Shown: positions 49,716 through 59,553 of the stretch, piece by piece | Numbering within the stretch: the first letter of the stretch is position 1 | Layout: each line of letters opens with the position of its first letter | Assembly (NCBI RefSeq): GCF_002022415.1 | Contig: NZ_MUBG01000001.1 | Span: forward strand, 1,570,501 to 1,634,500 | Length of the DNA stretch: 64,000 bases | Reading direction: 5' to 3' | Source of the DNA: Bartonella sp. WD12.1 | Lineage (GTDB): Bacteria; Pseudomonadota; Alphaproteobacteria; Rhizobiales; Rhizobiaceae | Notes under the pieces: model-generated | Databases searched by the model: none | Told to the model about the DNA's origin: nothing | What the model saw: only the letters and a program-made list of their open reading frames with translations | Program-made: the position numbers and the translations under genes

Positions 49716-50915
49716 TTAATTTGCCAATTGACTAATAATGTAATCGAGAACAATGTATCCTTTAGTTGTAGCTTTTAAGCGCTGGTTGTCTACCATTTCT
49801 ACCAAGCCTTGTTGTTGTAAATTGGCAAGTTTGACTGGTGATAAATTTTTTAGGCTTAAGGTTTCATAACGTATAAGATCAAGGCCTTCTGAAAGGCGCA
49901 ACCCCATGAGCAACATTTCGTTGGCCTGTTGTTTTCTTGTTAATTGTTCTGTTTCGATACAGCCATGGCCTGTGGTTTCTACCAATTCAAGCCAACGTTC
50001 GGGATGTTTTTCATTCATTGTGACATAACGTTCAAATTTTTCAGTTTTGGATAGTGGTATTTTTGAAAAAGTAGAGAAATTTTCCATCGGGCGTTGTATA
50101 AAACGTCCATGTGCTCCCGGGCCAAAGCCTGCATATTCATTATAACGCCAATAAAGAAGATTATGACGAGATTCAGCACCAGGCATTGCGTGGTTTGAAA
50201 CTTCGTAGGCGGGAAGGCCATGCATAGTCGTTATTTCTTGGGTAAGGTTATAAAGGTCTGCTGCCAGCTGAGATACTGGAAGAATAAGTTTTCCTGCAGC
50301 ATAAAGCTTTTTAAAGACGGTCCCTTCTTCAATGGTTAGTTGATAAAGGGAAAGGTGGTCTGCTGCTAAATCAATAGCTTGGGAAAGTTCATATTTCCAC
50401 TGTTTAAGCGTTTGCTCAGGGCGGGCATAGATTAAATCAAAAGATAAACGTGTAAAGATTTTACGTGCTAAAGTAATAGCATGAAGAGCTTGTTTAACAT
50501 CATGAAGACGGCCAAGTTGTTGCAGGGCTTTATCATTGAGTGCTTGTACACCTAAAGATAAGCGATTAATACCTGCCGCACGATAGCCGCGAAAGCGCTC
50601 TGCTTCTACACTGGAAGGGTTGGCTTCTATCGTGATCTCAGCTTTATCGTCGATTGTCCAATTTTTGGTGACAGTTTGTAGTAAAGCATCAACAGTTTGA
50701 GGTGTCATAAGGGAAGGTGTGCCACCGCCTATAAAGATACTTGTAATATGACGGGGGCCTATCATACGATATTGTGTTGCCATTTCGCGTTTAAAGGCGG
50801 CTACAAAACGCTGTTGATCCACCTCATTTTTGCGCACATGCGAATTAAAATCACAATAAGGACATTTAGCAACACAAAAAGGCCAATGAATATAAATACC
50901 GAAGGGTTCAGTCAT
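49716..50915 (-). CDS. hemW: HemW, radical-SAM heme chaperone
   Basis: 399 aa. The N-terminal 'GIYIHWPFCVAKCPYCDFNSH' carries CX3CX2C (C14, C18, C21), with 'IFIGGGTPSLM' and 'TIEANPSSVE' following, and the HemW C-terminal domain ends in a winged-helix-like segment. HemW-type proteins are related to coproporphyrinogen dehydrogenase HemN but act as heme chaperones; the single CX3CX2C without the HemN fourth cysteine (CX2CXC) supports HemW. Its ATG overlaps the rdgB stop by 1 nt, an rdgB-hemW operon. Confidence 0.93.
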   Translation of the reverse strand: MTEPFGIYIHWPFCVAKCPYCDFNSHVRKNEVDQQRFVAAFKREMATQYRMIGPRHITSIFIGGGTPSLMTPQTVDALLQTVTKNWTIDDKAEITIEANPSSVEAERFRGYRAAGINRLSLGVQALNDKALQQLGRLHDVKQALHAITLARKIFTRLSFDLIYARPEQTLKQWKYELSQAIDLAADHLSLYQLTIEEGTVFKKLYAAGKLILPVSQLAADLYNLTQEITTMHGLPAYEVSNHAMPGAESRHNLLYWRYNEYAGFGPGAHGRFIQRPMENFSTFSKIPLSKTEKFERYVTMNEKHPERWLELVETTGHGCIETEQLTRKQQANEMLLMGLRLSEGLDLIRYETLSLKNLSPVKLANLQQQGLVEMVDNQRLKATTKGYIVLDYIISQLAN

Positions 50916-51559
50916 TAGGGTGCCAAAAAATTTTTCACAAAAAGCTTAAAAGCGCGTGAGCGATGGGAAAGGGGTATTTTATCATTAAGTGTCCAGCCAT
51001 GTTTTTGCTCTGTTGACATTTCACCGAAGGTATTTTCATATCCATCTGGTAAAAAAATGGGATCAAAACCAAAACCTTTATCTCCACGTGGTGGCCAAAT
51101 GAATGTGCCTTCAACGCTGCCACGAAAATAATCTGCATAGCCATCGGGCCATGCAACACAGATGACTGATATAAACCGACATTTACGCTGACTTTTTTCA
51201 AGGGCTCCAATTTTTTGTAATTCATCTTCTATTTTTTGCATAGCTTTTGAAAAATTACGTGTACCATCAGGCTGAATGGCCCAGTCGGCTGTATAGACGC
51301 CTGGTGCACCACCTAATGCGTCTATTTCTAAACCAGAATCATCAGATAAAGCAGGAAGCTGTGTAATTTTTGCTGCTGCAAAGGCTTTGATATAGGCATT
51401 TTTTTCAAATGTTGTTCCTGTTTCTTTTGGTTCGGGTAAACCGAGCTCTTTTGCTGAGAGTGTTGTTAAACCGAAAGGAGTAATTAATGCGGTGATTTCA
51501 TGCAACTTTCCGGTGTTATGTGTAGCAATAACAAGTTTTTGATTCGTTATACGTTTCAT
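50915..51559 (-). CDS. rdgB: RdgB/HAM1, XTP/dITP diphosphatase
   Basis: 214 aa. '[14 protein letters not shown]' is the substrate-binding TxxNxxK motif, and '[20 protein letters not shown]', '[15 protein letters not shown]' and 'SHRSRAFK' are family signatures. It hydrolyses non-canonical purine nucleotides (ITP, dITP, XTP) to keep them out of DNA and RNA. In relatives the order is rph-rdgB-hemW; the rph remnant lies directly upstream, so rdgB now must rely on whatever promoter survives in that spacer. Confidence 0.95.
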   Translation of the reverse strand: MKRITNQKLVIATHNTGKLHEITALITPFGLTTLSAKELGLPEPKETGTTFEKNAYIKAFAAAKITQLPALSDDSGLEIDALGGAPGVYTADWAIQPDGTRNFSKAMQKIEDELQKIGALEKSQRKCRFISVICVAWPDGYADYFRGSVEGTFIWPPRGDKGFGFDPIFLPDGYENTFGEMSTEQKHGWTLNDKIPLSHRSRAFKLFVKNFLAP

Positions 51560-51612
51560 ACGTATCTCTCCGTGATATGAGGGGTAGGTTATTTGTTTGG
51601 GTGAGAATTTGT

Positions 51613-51995
51613 TTATAGGGGAATAAATTTAACAATACCGGTTTTGTAAATTCCAATAAATAAAGTGATCAATACAGCTTGAGAGATTTATTTGCGGTAG
51701 TTGTTTTCACATCCATAAAAATTTTGCGACTTATTATAACGAAAATAAGTATTAAGTTTAGTTTGTAAATTTACATCATAGTTAAAGTCAATCATGAATA
51801 TATTTTTATAGATATGACAGGAAATAACACCTTTATGGTTTTAAGGATTTTATCATGAGAAAAATTTTTATATTGGTGTCTAACTTGAATAATTATAAAA
51901 TGTAAGTATTACCAAATTTTGTGGAATTTGATCCTTCTACAGTTTTTTTGATATCTTATTCAAAGAAGGGTATTTGCATTTGAGAAGGATGAAGA
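51613..51995 (-). pseudogene. rph: rph (RNase PH) remnant
   Basis: On the minus strand, from the upstream end: 'MQIPFFE', stop, 'DIKKTVEGSNSTKFGNTYIL' (RNase PH '[28 protein letters not shown]'). Then, in another frame, 'VRHQYKNF…KIL', and then 'NHKGVISCHIYKNIFMIDFN' and 'YDVNLQTKLNTYF' (family '[21 protein letters not shown]…'). A stop follows, and finally '[19 protein letters not shown]' ending at TAA 51615-51613. The parenthesised text is from memory of intact proteins. The central catalytic part is deleted, with frame changes and stops. The position upstream of rdgB and divergent from hrcA is the canonical rph site. Confidence 0.88.
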
Positions 51996-52168
51996 TTAGA
52001 GTGCTACATAAAACAGCCTCTCTTTTGATGATAGTACCTTTGATGATAAAACAATAGTACTTTTGGCAATAAATATGTAATATGCTTTTTACGTTGCTTT
52101 AGACTATTTGACCAAACCTTAATAAAACTTATATAAGAAAAAAGTGTTTTTGAAGTGGTGAAATAATT

Positions 52169-53242
52169 GTGATAAAACAAGCATCTATTACCGATGAGCT
52201 TAAAGGGCTTGATGAACGCTCGCGTGATATTTTTCGCCATATTGTTGAAGCCTATCTTAATGACGGTGAGCCAGTGGGATCACGTAATCTGTCGCGGCTT
52301 TTACAACAAACATTATCACCTGCGACAATTCGTAATGTAATGAGTGATCTTGAACACCTTGGTTTGATTTATGCACCTCATGTGTCTGCAGGGCGAATGC
52401 CAACGCAATCAGGTTTACGATTTTTTGTTGATGCATTTATGGAAGTAAGCGATTTACCATCTGAGGAACGTGAGAATATTGAATTTCAAGTCAAAGAAGC
52501 GGGTCATACACAATCAGTTGAACACTTTTTAATCCAAGCTAGCCAAATTCTTTCAGACCTTTCACGTGGGGCGGGGTTGGTTTTAGCAATGAAACATGAA
52601 GGAACATTAAAGCATATTGAATTTGTACGTCTTGATGGCGAGCATGCTCTTGCAGTTTTAGTGACGCAACAAGGTGAGGTTGAAAACCGCATCATTCATT
52701 TGCCAGAAGGCGTTACGCATTCGCAATTGACGGAAGCAACAAATTTTCTTAATGCTCATATTCAAGGGCGTACGCTCAATGAAGCTAAAATGGAAATTGC
52801 ACGTTTATGTGTGGAAACGCGGGCTGCTCTTGATCAATTATCCCATCATCTTGTTGAAACTGGATTAGCTCTTTGGGGGGGAGAAGATTCAGATCATAAG
52901 ATGCATCTTATTGTTCGTGGACGAAGCAATTTACTTGAAGATGTAAAAGCAGAAGAAGATTTAGAGCGGTTACGGCATTTATTTGATGATCTTGAAACGC
53001 GTGAGAGTATGGCACAATTACTTGATTTAGCAGATGCAGGTTTGGGGGTTCGTATCTTTATTGGTTCAGAAAATAAGCTATTTTCGCTTTCAGGTTCTTC
53101 TTTAGTGGTAGCACCTTATTGCGATTCACAGCAAAGGGTAATTGGTGCTTTGGGTGTTATTGGACCAACACGGCTTAATTATGCAAGAATTGTACCTATG
53201 GTTGATTATACAGCTCAACTTATGTCACAGTTATTGCGTTAG
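52169..53242 (+). CDS. hrcA: HrcA, heat-inducible transcription repressor
   Basis: 357 aa from GTG 52169; no strong Shine-Dalgarno is seen. The N-terminal winged helix reads 'LDERSRDIFRHIVEAYLNDG' and 'EPVGSRNLSR…LSPATIRNVMSDLEHLG', followed by 'GRMPTQSGLRFFVD'. The C-terminus ends 'IGPTRLNYARIVPMVDYTA'. HrcA binds CIRCE operators of groESL in alphaproteobacteria. I saw no complete CIRCE palindrome upstream, only a lone GAGTGCTA half-site near 52000. It is followed by grpE after 121 bp. Confidence 0.95.
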   Translation: MIKQASITDELKGLDERSRDIFRHIVEAYLNDGEPVGSRNLSRLLQQTLSPATIRNVMSDLEHLGLIYAPHVSAGRMPTQSGLRFFVDAFMEVSDLPSEERENIEFQVKEAGHTQSVEHFLIQASQILSDLSRGAGLVLAMKHEGTLKHIEFVRLDGEHALAVLVTQQGEVENRIIHLPEGVTHSQLTEATNFLNAHIQGRTLNEAKMEIARLCVETRAALDQLSHHLVETGLALWGGEDSDHKMHLIVRGRSNLLEDVKAEEDLERLRHLFDDLETRESMAQLLDLADAGLGVRIFIGSENKLFSLSGSSLVVAPYCDSQQRVIGALGVIGPTRLNYARIVPMVDYTAQLMSQLLR

Positions 53243-53363
53243 CTTGTATCGGGCATTTTTATTGTAGACACTCATTATGTTAAGGTGAATAAATACCTCT
53301 TGATTTTTATCTACAAAATTTCAATATCGAAAATAATAAATCTTATGAAGGAATGGAACTTTT

Positions 53364-54038
53364 ATGTCTGACGAAAAAAACAAATTTGCTGATGCTTCAT
53401 TTGAAAATTGTAATCTAAAAAATCCAAACGATCGCGAAGCACTTGAAAAAGCTGCTGATGAGCTTTTGAAAATGAATAAAGAAGAGGTTTGCGAAAACGT
53501 TGAAGAAAAAGAAAGTGAGTCTACAGATCCCTTAGTTGATTTACAGAATGAAAATAAGGAACTAAAAAATCAACTTTTACGTTTTGCTGCTGATATGGAA
53601 AATCTTCGACGTCGTACAACACGTGATGTGGCTGATGCAAGGGCTTATGCAATCGCTAATTTTGCCCGCGATATGTTATCTGTTTCTGATAATCTTAATC
53701 GTGCTTTAGAAGCTATTCCAGAAGGTGCACGCGAAAATGATACTGGTTTAAAAATGTTAGCAGAAGGCGTTGAAATGACAGAGCGAGCCATGATGACAGC
53801 TTTAGAACGCCACGGAGTAAAAAAGATTCACCCAGAAGGGCAAAAATTCGATCCTCATTTTCATCAGGCAATGTTTGAAATTCCTAACACTGATGTTCCT
53901 GATAATACTGTACAGCAAGTCGTTCAGGCAGGTTATATTATTGGTGAGCGTGTTTTGCGTCCGGCCATGGTTGGTGTAGCTAAGGGGGGGCTTAAAGAAA
54001 ATTCTATTAAAGTTGATTCAGCCTCAACACATCAGTAA
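53364..54038 (+). CDS. grpE: GrpE, nucleotide exchange factor of DnaK
   Basis: 224 aa. An acidic N-terminus and a long helix (~65-130, '[20 protein letters not shown]') lead to the beta-domain with '[20 protein letters not shown]' and '[20 protein letters not shown]', the GrpE signature. It releases ADP from DnaK; the dnaK-dnaJ pair lies 6 kb away in this window. A GGAATGG-type Shine-Dalgarno precedes the ATG. The hrcA-grpE pairing is normal for the group. Confidence 0.96.
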   Translation: MSDEKNKFADASFENCNLKNPNDREALEKAADELLKMNKEEVCENVEEKESESTDPLVDLQNENKELKNQLLRFAADMENLRRRTTRDVADARAYAIANFARDMLSVSDNLNRALEAIPEGARENDTGLKMLAEGVEMTERAMMTALERHGVKKIHPEGQKFDPHFHQAMFEIPNTDVPDNTVQQVVQAGYIIGERVLRPAMVGVAKGGLKENSIKVDSASTHQ

Positions 54039-54117
54039 AAAAGATATTTTAAATTATAAAGGCATATTATTTTATATTCGACCTTACATTATTCAGGCAG
54101 TTTTTAGAACAACTTTA

Positions 54118-54142
54118 AAGAGTACTTTGTTAAAGTGCTCTT
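54118..54142. terminator. Stem-loop between converging grpE and thpR
   Basis: AAGAGTACTTT (54118-54128), loop GTT, AAAGTGCTCTT (54132-54142): an 11-bp stem with one G-T wobble, overlapping the thpR stop codon. It is well placed as a bidirectional terminator, although neither side has a long T-run. Confidence 0.45.
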
Positions 54143-54680
54143 ACGCTTGAAGTGGCCAACTTCCTTTTACAATATAAAGGGCGTCACTTGAGGGGTCTTT
54201 CGATAGGAGTAAAACAAAGTGATCAACTGCAAAGGGAGGGCAAGAAAAATCACTTCGAGCAGATAAATACGAAGAAAGGTCTTCAGGCTGAATATCGAGC
54301 AGTCGTGCAAGGGTAATATGCGGGGTATATTGTGTTTCATCAGAAGCTAATCCTAAGCGTTTCTGAATGCATAGTATTTTCTCATGTAAAAGGATGAGGG
54401 GTTCACAGGGTTTTATACGAACAACCAGGGAATGAGGGGAAGTTTCTGAACCAAAAATTTCAAAACCATTAGGTTGGAGCATAAAAGGGGGGCATTTTAT
54501 TGTATTAAAAGCCTCAATAAGTTCATCAGCAACAGAGTTTGCGATCTCTCCAAAAAAAGACAAGGTAACATGGAAATTTTGTGGGTTAATCCACTGGGCT
54601 TTTGGCAAGCCATTTTGCAATGATATAAGTATTTTTGTTGTTTCTTGAGGAATTTTAATAGCAGCAAATAGACGTGGCAT
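54141..54680 (-). CDS. thpR: ThpR, RNA 2',3'-cyclic phosphodiesterase (2H/LigT family)
   Basis: 179 aa with two HxTx motifs: 'NFHVTLSFFG' (H37, T39) and 'YTPHITLARL' (H121, T123), the catalytic pair of the 2H phosphoesterase fold. Bacterial ThpR opens 2',3'-cyclic phosphates on RNA; a ligase activity on tRNA halves is known only in vitro. It converges on grpE. An AGGAGG-like site ('agcctcctt' on the plus strand) precedes its ATG. Confidence 0.93.
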   Translation of the reverse strand: MPRLFAAIKIPQETTKILISLQNGLPKAQWINPQNFHVTLSFFGEIANSVADELIEAFNTIKCPPFMLQPNGFEIFGSETSPHSLVVRIKPCEPLILLHEKILCIQKRLGLASDETQYTPHITLARLLDIQPEDLSSYLSARSDFSCPPFAVDHFVLLLSKDPSSDALYIVKGSWPLQA

Positions 54681-55583
54681 AGAGCCTCCTTATTGGTTTG
54701 GAAGATAATTATTTAACGCTTAAATGTTTTGAATGTGATGATGGATAAACTAAGGTAGAGCCAATTATTATAAGATGGATAATGATGTAGACAAAAATAA
54801 CTAGCCCTATATTATTACTTGAATTCATAAGATTATTTGTGCTGAAGAGGGTGGTACTGTCATCAATAAAAGAAACTTTTGCGTGAATATTAGAATAGCA
54901 AATTTGATATATAATGTGTGAAAAGATAAAGTATCTATCCATTTTAATGGCACTGAATGCAGCTTAGAATAAGGGGAACTTGAAGATTCTGATTACTTAG
55001 TAACCTTTATTGACTCAAAAAGTGGCAAAAAAATTACGCTCTAGCATATCTAAAAAAGTAAGTTTTTCTGGTTTCGAGAATTTTTATCATTATACAAAAC
55101 ATCACAGTGTACTAAGAGTAATGTTTCTAAAAAGAATATTTTGGTAGTGTCACAAATGGCTATAATTGTATTTTATGAAAGCTAAAAAATTTCAAAAGAA
55201 GAATGTGTCAATTCATAAATTCAAAAATTTGATTAATGAAAAAATACTCATATTCAAAATTAAAGAGAATAATGCAGCTGATAAATTCGTTTTCTAAATT
55301 CTATTGTAAAAGACAACTTTATAAATTCAAATGCTGTTCTTTAAATTTTCTGGAGTGTTATTTGCAGCATTTTTTATTTTTTGCGCACAATATCACATTC
55401 TGATCACTAATCGGTTTTACTTTATGTTGTGGTTAATCCATACAGTCAAGTAAGGCAAGAGAAGGAATAGTTTTCTTTGTTCAGAAGGATTGATAATTCA
55501 GCTTTTATTCTTTAGTTAGAGATAATTAGCATAGCAATATTTTATCTTTTCTTGCACCTTGGTGTATTGGTGAATAGAAGATT
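54681..55583. other. Long spacer downstream of batS with unidentified coding-like scraps
   Basis: About 900 bp. A 77-codon minus frame (54709-54942) with one hydrophobic stretch is open but has no family or Shine-Dalgarno. On the plus strand 54931-55043 reads 'KDKVSIHFNGTECSLE', stop, 'GELEDSDYLVTFIDSKSGKK', which looks like eroded protein I cannot name. In rhizobia hprK, an EIIA gene and ptsH follow chvG; I searched the minus strand for hprK text (Walker loop, capture motif) and did not find it. Confidence 0.4.
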
Positions 55584-57368
55584 CTATTTAGCAAGGGGAA
55601 GAACAATGATAAACCGTGCACCAATTTTGCTATTTTCAAGTAAGGGGTCAATAATATTTTCAGCTGTGAGTGTTCCATTATGGGCTTCAATAATTTGCCG
55701 ACTAATAGATAAACCAAGTCCTGAATTTTGTCCAAATGTATCTTCATTTGGTCTGTCAGTATAAAAACGTTCAAAAATGTGATCAATACTTTCTGAACGA
55801 ATACCAGGGCCATTATCTTCAACAGTTAAGGTAAGAGTTGAAGCATTATGTTTCATTGTAATACGGATTTCACCATTGTTACGCGGAATGAAGGAACGTG
55901 CATTTTCAATGAGATTGGAAATGACTTGACCTAAACGTAATTCATGTCCCAAAACAAGATAGGGTTTATTGTAAGGGCGCGGCATAATATTAAGGCTGAT
56001 ATTAATAGTTTGCTTATTACGATATACTTCACGAACGGCGTGAGTAAGACTTTCCAAAAGCTGACTCATATCAACAATCTGTGCAGTTTCACGGGCAAGT
56101 TCTGCGTCTAGCCGTGAGGCATCAGAAATATCGGTAATTAAACGGTCAAGACGACGAACATCATGTTGGATAATTTCAAACAGTTGTTTTTGGGCTGCTT
56201 CATTTTTAGCCAATGGTAGCGTTTCAACAGCGCTGCGCAGTGAAGTAAGAGGATTTTTTAATTCATGGCTCACATCGGCAGCGAAGCGTTCAATAGCTTC
56301 AATACGTGTATAAAGGGCGTTAGTCATATCGCGTATGGAAGTTGAAAGATGGCCAATTTCATCTTCACGTTCTGAAAAGTCAGGAATTTCTACCCGCTTA
56401 TTGTTGCCATGACGCACACGATTGGCAGAGGCAGATAATTTGCTCAATGGATTAGCAATTGTATAAGCTAAAAATAAAGAAAGTACAAAAAGTACACTAC
56501 CAACAACTGCAAAAACTTTAAAAATAACAAGCCTTTCAGCTTTCACAATATTATCAATGTCTGAACTGAGGGTTGAAAGAAGAAGAGCACCAACTACTGC
56601 ACGATAACGTTGCACAGGGACAGCAACCGAAACAATCAATTGTCCATACTTGTTACGTCGTTGGGCAGTAGCAGAAGAACCATTTAATGCTTGATAAACT
56701 TCTGGATAGATATCACCATTATTTTTTGCTTGCTCTCTATCAAGAGCAAGGCCACCACCATAAAGTGCATGTGAAAACCATGAATATAAGCGTTTCCAGG
56801 GATTTTGTTTTGTTTCAATAGCGGGAAGATCATAGCTAGAAACTATTCCACTGGAATAAAGAACACGTGAATCAAGAAGCAAAGTGGCATCTCGATCATA
56901 AATACGTGCTCTTGTTGTTTTTGGTGTGATAAGGCGGCGTAAAAGTGGAGCTATTTGTTCCGGATTAATAGGAAAATCCCACGTGTCAGTTGATTGGGGT
57001 GTTGGTGTAACACTTTCTCCAGCTTGTAATTCCAAAAGTTTTTGGGGATCAATTAAAATAGAATTCGTATCTACTGTTGCAGAGGCAGCAATGGCTCCAG
57101 CAATGATTTTTCCTTGGGTGCGCAAACTTTCAATTTTTGCTTCAATCAAACCATCACGAAATTGTTGAGGATACAAAATACTTGTAACCAAAATGCCAAG
57201 AGCAGCAAGATTTAAAATGACAATGCGGCGTGTAAGACTAGAAAAAAACAATTGTCTAAATAAACGCTGTCCCCGAAAATGCAAATGAGTAAGTATAGGA
57301 AATCGTGTAGGGGAAACGTTATTGGGTGTTTTATTTGATATAGTGTTTGATTGAGTATTTGTTGTCAT
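55584..57368 (-). CDS. batS: BatS/BvrS/ChvG sensor histidine kinase
   Basis: 594 aa inner-membrane kinase. One transmembrane helix near 50-67 ('IVILNLAALGILVTSILY') and another near 280-305 flank a ~215-residue periplasmic sensor. HAMP 'NPLSKLSASANRVRHGNNKR', H-box 'FAADVSHELKNPLTSLRSAV' (H368), N-box 'LGQVISNLIENARSF', 'VEDNGPGIRSESIDHIFERF' and 'GQNSGLGLSISRQII' are complete. The orthologous systems sense acid or host conditions; in Bartonella BatRS activates the VirB/D4 secretion system. batR lies 39 bp upstream on the same strand. Confidence 0.95.
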   Translation of the reverse strand: MTTNTQSNTISNKTPNNVSPTRFPILTHLHFRGQRLFRQLFFSSLTRRIVILNLAALGILVTSILYPQQFRDGLIEAKIESLRTQGKIIAGAIAASATVDTNSILIDPQKLLELQAGESVTPTPQSTDTWDFPINPEQIAPLLRRLITPKTTRARIYDRDATLLLDSRVLYSSGIVSSYDLPAIETKQNPWKRLYSWFSHALYGGGLALDREQAKNNGDIYPEVYQALNGSSATAQRRNKYGQLIVSVAVPVQRYRAVVGALLLSTLSSDIDNIVKAERLVIFKVFAVVGSVLFVLSLFLAYTIANPLSKLSASANRVRHGNNKRVEIPDFSEREDEIGHLSTSIRDMTNALYTRIEAIERFAADVSHELKNPLTSLRSAVETLPLAKNEAAQKQLFEIIQHDVRRLDRLITDISDASRLDAELARETAQIVDMSQLLESLTHAVREVYRNKQTINISLNIMPRPYNKPYLVLGHELRLGQVISNLIENARSFIPRNNGEIRITMKHNASTLTLTVEDNGPGIRSESIDHIFERFYTDRPNEDTFGQNSGLGLSISRQIIEAHNGTLTAENIIDPLLENSKIGARFIIVLPLAK

Positions 57369-57407
57369 TGATTTGATTGTTGTTCAAATTGTTGTGACAC
57401 AATAACT

Positions 57408-58130
57408 TTAAACCTCATGGAAACGATAACCTACACCATAAAGCGTTTCAATCATTGCAAAATCATCATCAACTTGTTTAAATTTTTTACGCAAACGTTT
57501 AATATGACTATCAATGGTACGATCATCTACGTAAACTTGATCATTATAGGCGGCATCCATTAAAGCATCACGACTTTTAACAACTCCTGGTCGTTGCGCT
57601 AAAGTTTGCAGAATCAAAAACTCTGTAACTGTTAATATAACAGGTCTATTTTTCCATGTACAGGTGTGACGTTCTTGATCCATAACAAGATCTCCGCGTT
57701 TAAGAGAAGAGGCAGGTGCTGTCCCTGTTAGAAGCGCTTGATTGCGAGCGTTTGAACGGCGTAAAATAGCTTTTACTCGCTCAATAAGAAGACGTTGAGA
57801 AAAGGGTTTGGTAATAAAATCGTCAGCACCCATTTTAAGCCCAAAAAGTTCATCAATTTCATCATCTTTAGATGTAAGAAAAATAACTGGAATATCAGAC
57901 TTCTGACGTAGTCGACGCAAAAGTTCCATTCCATCCATTCGTGGCATTTTAATATCAAAAATAGCTAAATGAGGGGGATGTAACGTTAAGCCTTTAAGTG
58001 CAGATGCTCCATCTGTATAGCTTTCAACCCGATAGCCTTCTGTTTCAAGTGCAAAAGATAAAGATGTCAAAATATTGCGATCATCATCGACAAGTACAAT
58101 CGTTTGGGTGATTGCTGGAGTATCCTTCAT
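57408..58130 (-). CDS. batR: BatR/BvrR/ChvI response regulator (OmpR/PhoB family)
   Basis: 240 aa. Receiver with acidic pocket '[10 protein letters not shown]' and phospho-acceptor in '[19 protein letters not shown]' (D59), then '[20 protein letters not shown]' and 'ITKPFS' (conserved lysine). The C-terminal winged helix shows '[20 protein letters not shown]', '[14 protein letters not shown]' and '[11 protein letters not shown]'. It is the partner of the kinase immediately downstream and in this group controls envelope and host-interaction genes. In relatives pckA lies divergent to it; here there is only a spacer. Confidence 0.96.
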   Translation of the reverse strand: MKDTPAITQTIVLVDDDRNILTSLSFALETEGYRVESYTDGASALKGLTLHPPHLAIFDIKMPRMDGMELLRRLRQKSDIPVIFLTSKDDEIDELFGLKMGADDFITKPFSQRLLIERVKAILRRSNARNQALLTGTAPASSLKRGDLVMDQERHTCTWKNRPVILTVTEFLILQTLAQRPGVVKSRDALMDAAYNDQVYVDDRTIDSHIKRLRKKFKQVDDDFAMIETLYGVGYRFHEV

Positions 58131-59028
58131 AGCTTCTTAGACCTTTCTATCGCTGTGGCAGAAAATCGCCCATAGCTGTTATATGAGAGTTCATATTTTT
58201 TTTGCAAAACAAATATGGTACAAATTGTAGCAAAGTAAAATACATTTCGTCTTAATGGTAAAGACTATTTTTTCTTTGCAGTTTTTGTAATGCGTTTTTG
58301 CTTAGTTAGGATTCCCTCGCTTAGTGTAGGTTTTCATTGAGGCGTTTTTTACAAAATCTACCATTGTTTGTGCCAAAGAAGTGAAAAAGTTTATTTTTCA
58401 TGGTTGAAGTTTATAAAGTGCACCTAATCTATTTTTACAGTATGGTGATATAGGGGAAACAGGTGCGCTATTAAAGGTACGCTGTTATTGTACGAAAGAA
58501 AATTATAAGAGGATTTTAATTTTTTTTAAAATTAGCCGATTAATATAGGCAATTATAAACAAAAAGAAGACAACCTAACTGTAGTAATTTTCAGTTTGGT
58601 ACGGAAAAAATCAATTTTAGATTGAAAATTGTGAAATTGTTTTGAGCAGAGAAGTTCAAGATTAAAAAAACATTTGAAGGAGTGGTTTTAATCGTTAACA
58701 ATTCGTTTGGTGTTTCTTCTGTTAATGTTTACCAATCTGATCGTAAGATTACAAATCTGCTGCTGTACAAGGTTTAAAAAACTAAAGAAAGTTTTATAGA
58801 GAAAGGCTAAAATACATTTGTTTTTGAAACCAATGAACCAATGTTAAAGCCGTTTGATAAATTACTTTGAATAATACTTGTATATTGCTACATTGGCCAA
58901 ATATGATAAGTGAGAGCGGCGGGAAGCTCTCTATTTTTGTGATAGATTATAGGCCATTAATGGTGTTTAAAGAAAAATTGAAAAGCGTAAAAACCTACTC
59001 TTATCGTATCATATGGCTCTGTAAGAGT
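58131..59028. other. Long spacer upstream of batR
   Basis: About 900 bp. In relatives pckA is divergent from chvI here; I looked for its N-terminus and P-loop and saw nothing convincing. Short coding-like text such as 'NTFVFETNEPMLKPFDKLL' (plus, 58812-58871) occurs without a start. The batR promoter should lie at the left end. Confidence 0.4.
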
Positions 59029-59553
59029 TTAGTGAGAGGTATGTGGCTTAGAAGATGATGTTACTCCTATAGCATCTACGAAAAAGTCAACATTAATTGC
59101 TCCAGCTTTCTCAAATATTAACTTTGCATTGATTTTATTACCTTGTTGAAATGGCTGTGAAAGCCCTATAAACATGATATGATTACCACCAGGTTTCAAT
59201 ATGATTTCACCATTGCCGGGAATTTCAATGCCATTGGACAGTTTTTTCATTTGCATAATATTATTAACTGCTGCCATGGAATGAATTTCTGTTTCTTGTA
59301 CTCCGTCCATTGAAATAGCAATTAACCGATCGGGGGTATTGCCATGATTAATAATATGAAGATAACCGCTGCCAACTTTTGCACTTTTAGGTGTTTCTCG
59401 TGCCCAAGGGTAAATTATTTCTAAGTCGCCAAGTTTGTATTGGTTAACATTTGCAATTGCAGGTAGGGCTATAAAGGCGGAAATAAAAGTATACAAGATG
59501 CAAGTGATAATAGTTTTAAATGCATATTGTGTATAGGTAGTGTGTGTGTCCAT
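59029..59553 (-). CDS. PCuAC-family periplasmic copper(I) chaperone
   Basis: 174 aa from ATG 59553, preferred over ATG 59565 because GGAGAG lies 5-6 nt before it. A signal peptide ('CILYTFISAFIALPAIA') precedes the mature protein. The copper motif H(x)Mx…Mx…HxM is visible as 'TEIHSMAAVNNIMQMKK' and 'LKPGGNHIMFIGL'. These chaperones deliver Cu(I) to cytochrome oxidase Cu-A or Cu-B sites. No senC/sco or oxidase gene is adjacent; it stands alone between spacers. Confidence 0.9.
   Translation of the reverse strand: MDTHTTYTQYAFKTIITCILYTFISAFIALPAIANVNQYKLGDLEIIYPWARETPKSAKVGSGYLHIINHGNTPDRLIAISMDGVQETEIHSMAAVNNIMQMKKLSNGIEIPGNGEIILKPGGNHIMFIGLSQPFQQGNKINAKLIFEKAGAINVDFFVDAIGVTSSSKPHTSH

Noticed and set aside
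51990-52010. Possible CIRCE operator before hrcA
   Set aside because: Only one half-site (GAGTGCTA) is present; the inverted TTAGCACTC half at 9-bp spacing is missing, and it falls beside the rph fossil.
54709-54942. 77-codon minus-strand frame with a hydrophobic stretch after thpR
   Set aside because: A/T-rich sequence easily produces hydrophobic frames; no Shine-Dalgarno and no similarity that I know.
54681-55583. hprK or PTS-gene fossil downstream of batS
   Set aside because: Expected from rhizobial synteny, but no HprK Walker loop or signature text is readable on the minus strand.
58131-59028. pckA fossil divergent from batR
   Set aside because: Expected from synteny in relatives, but neither the N-terminus nor the kinase P-loop of PckA could be found.
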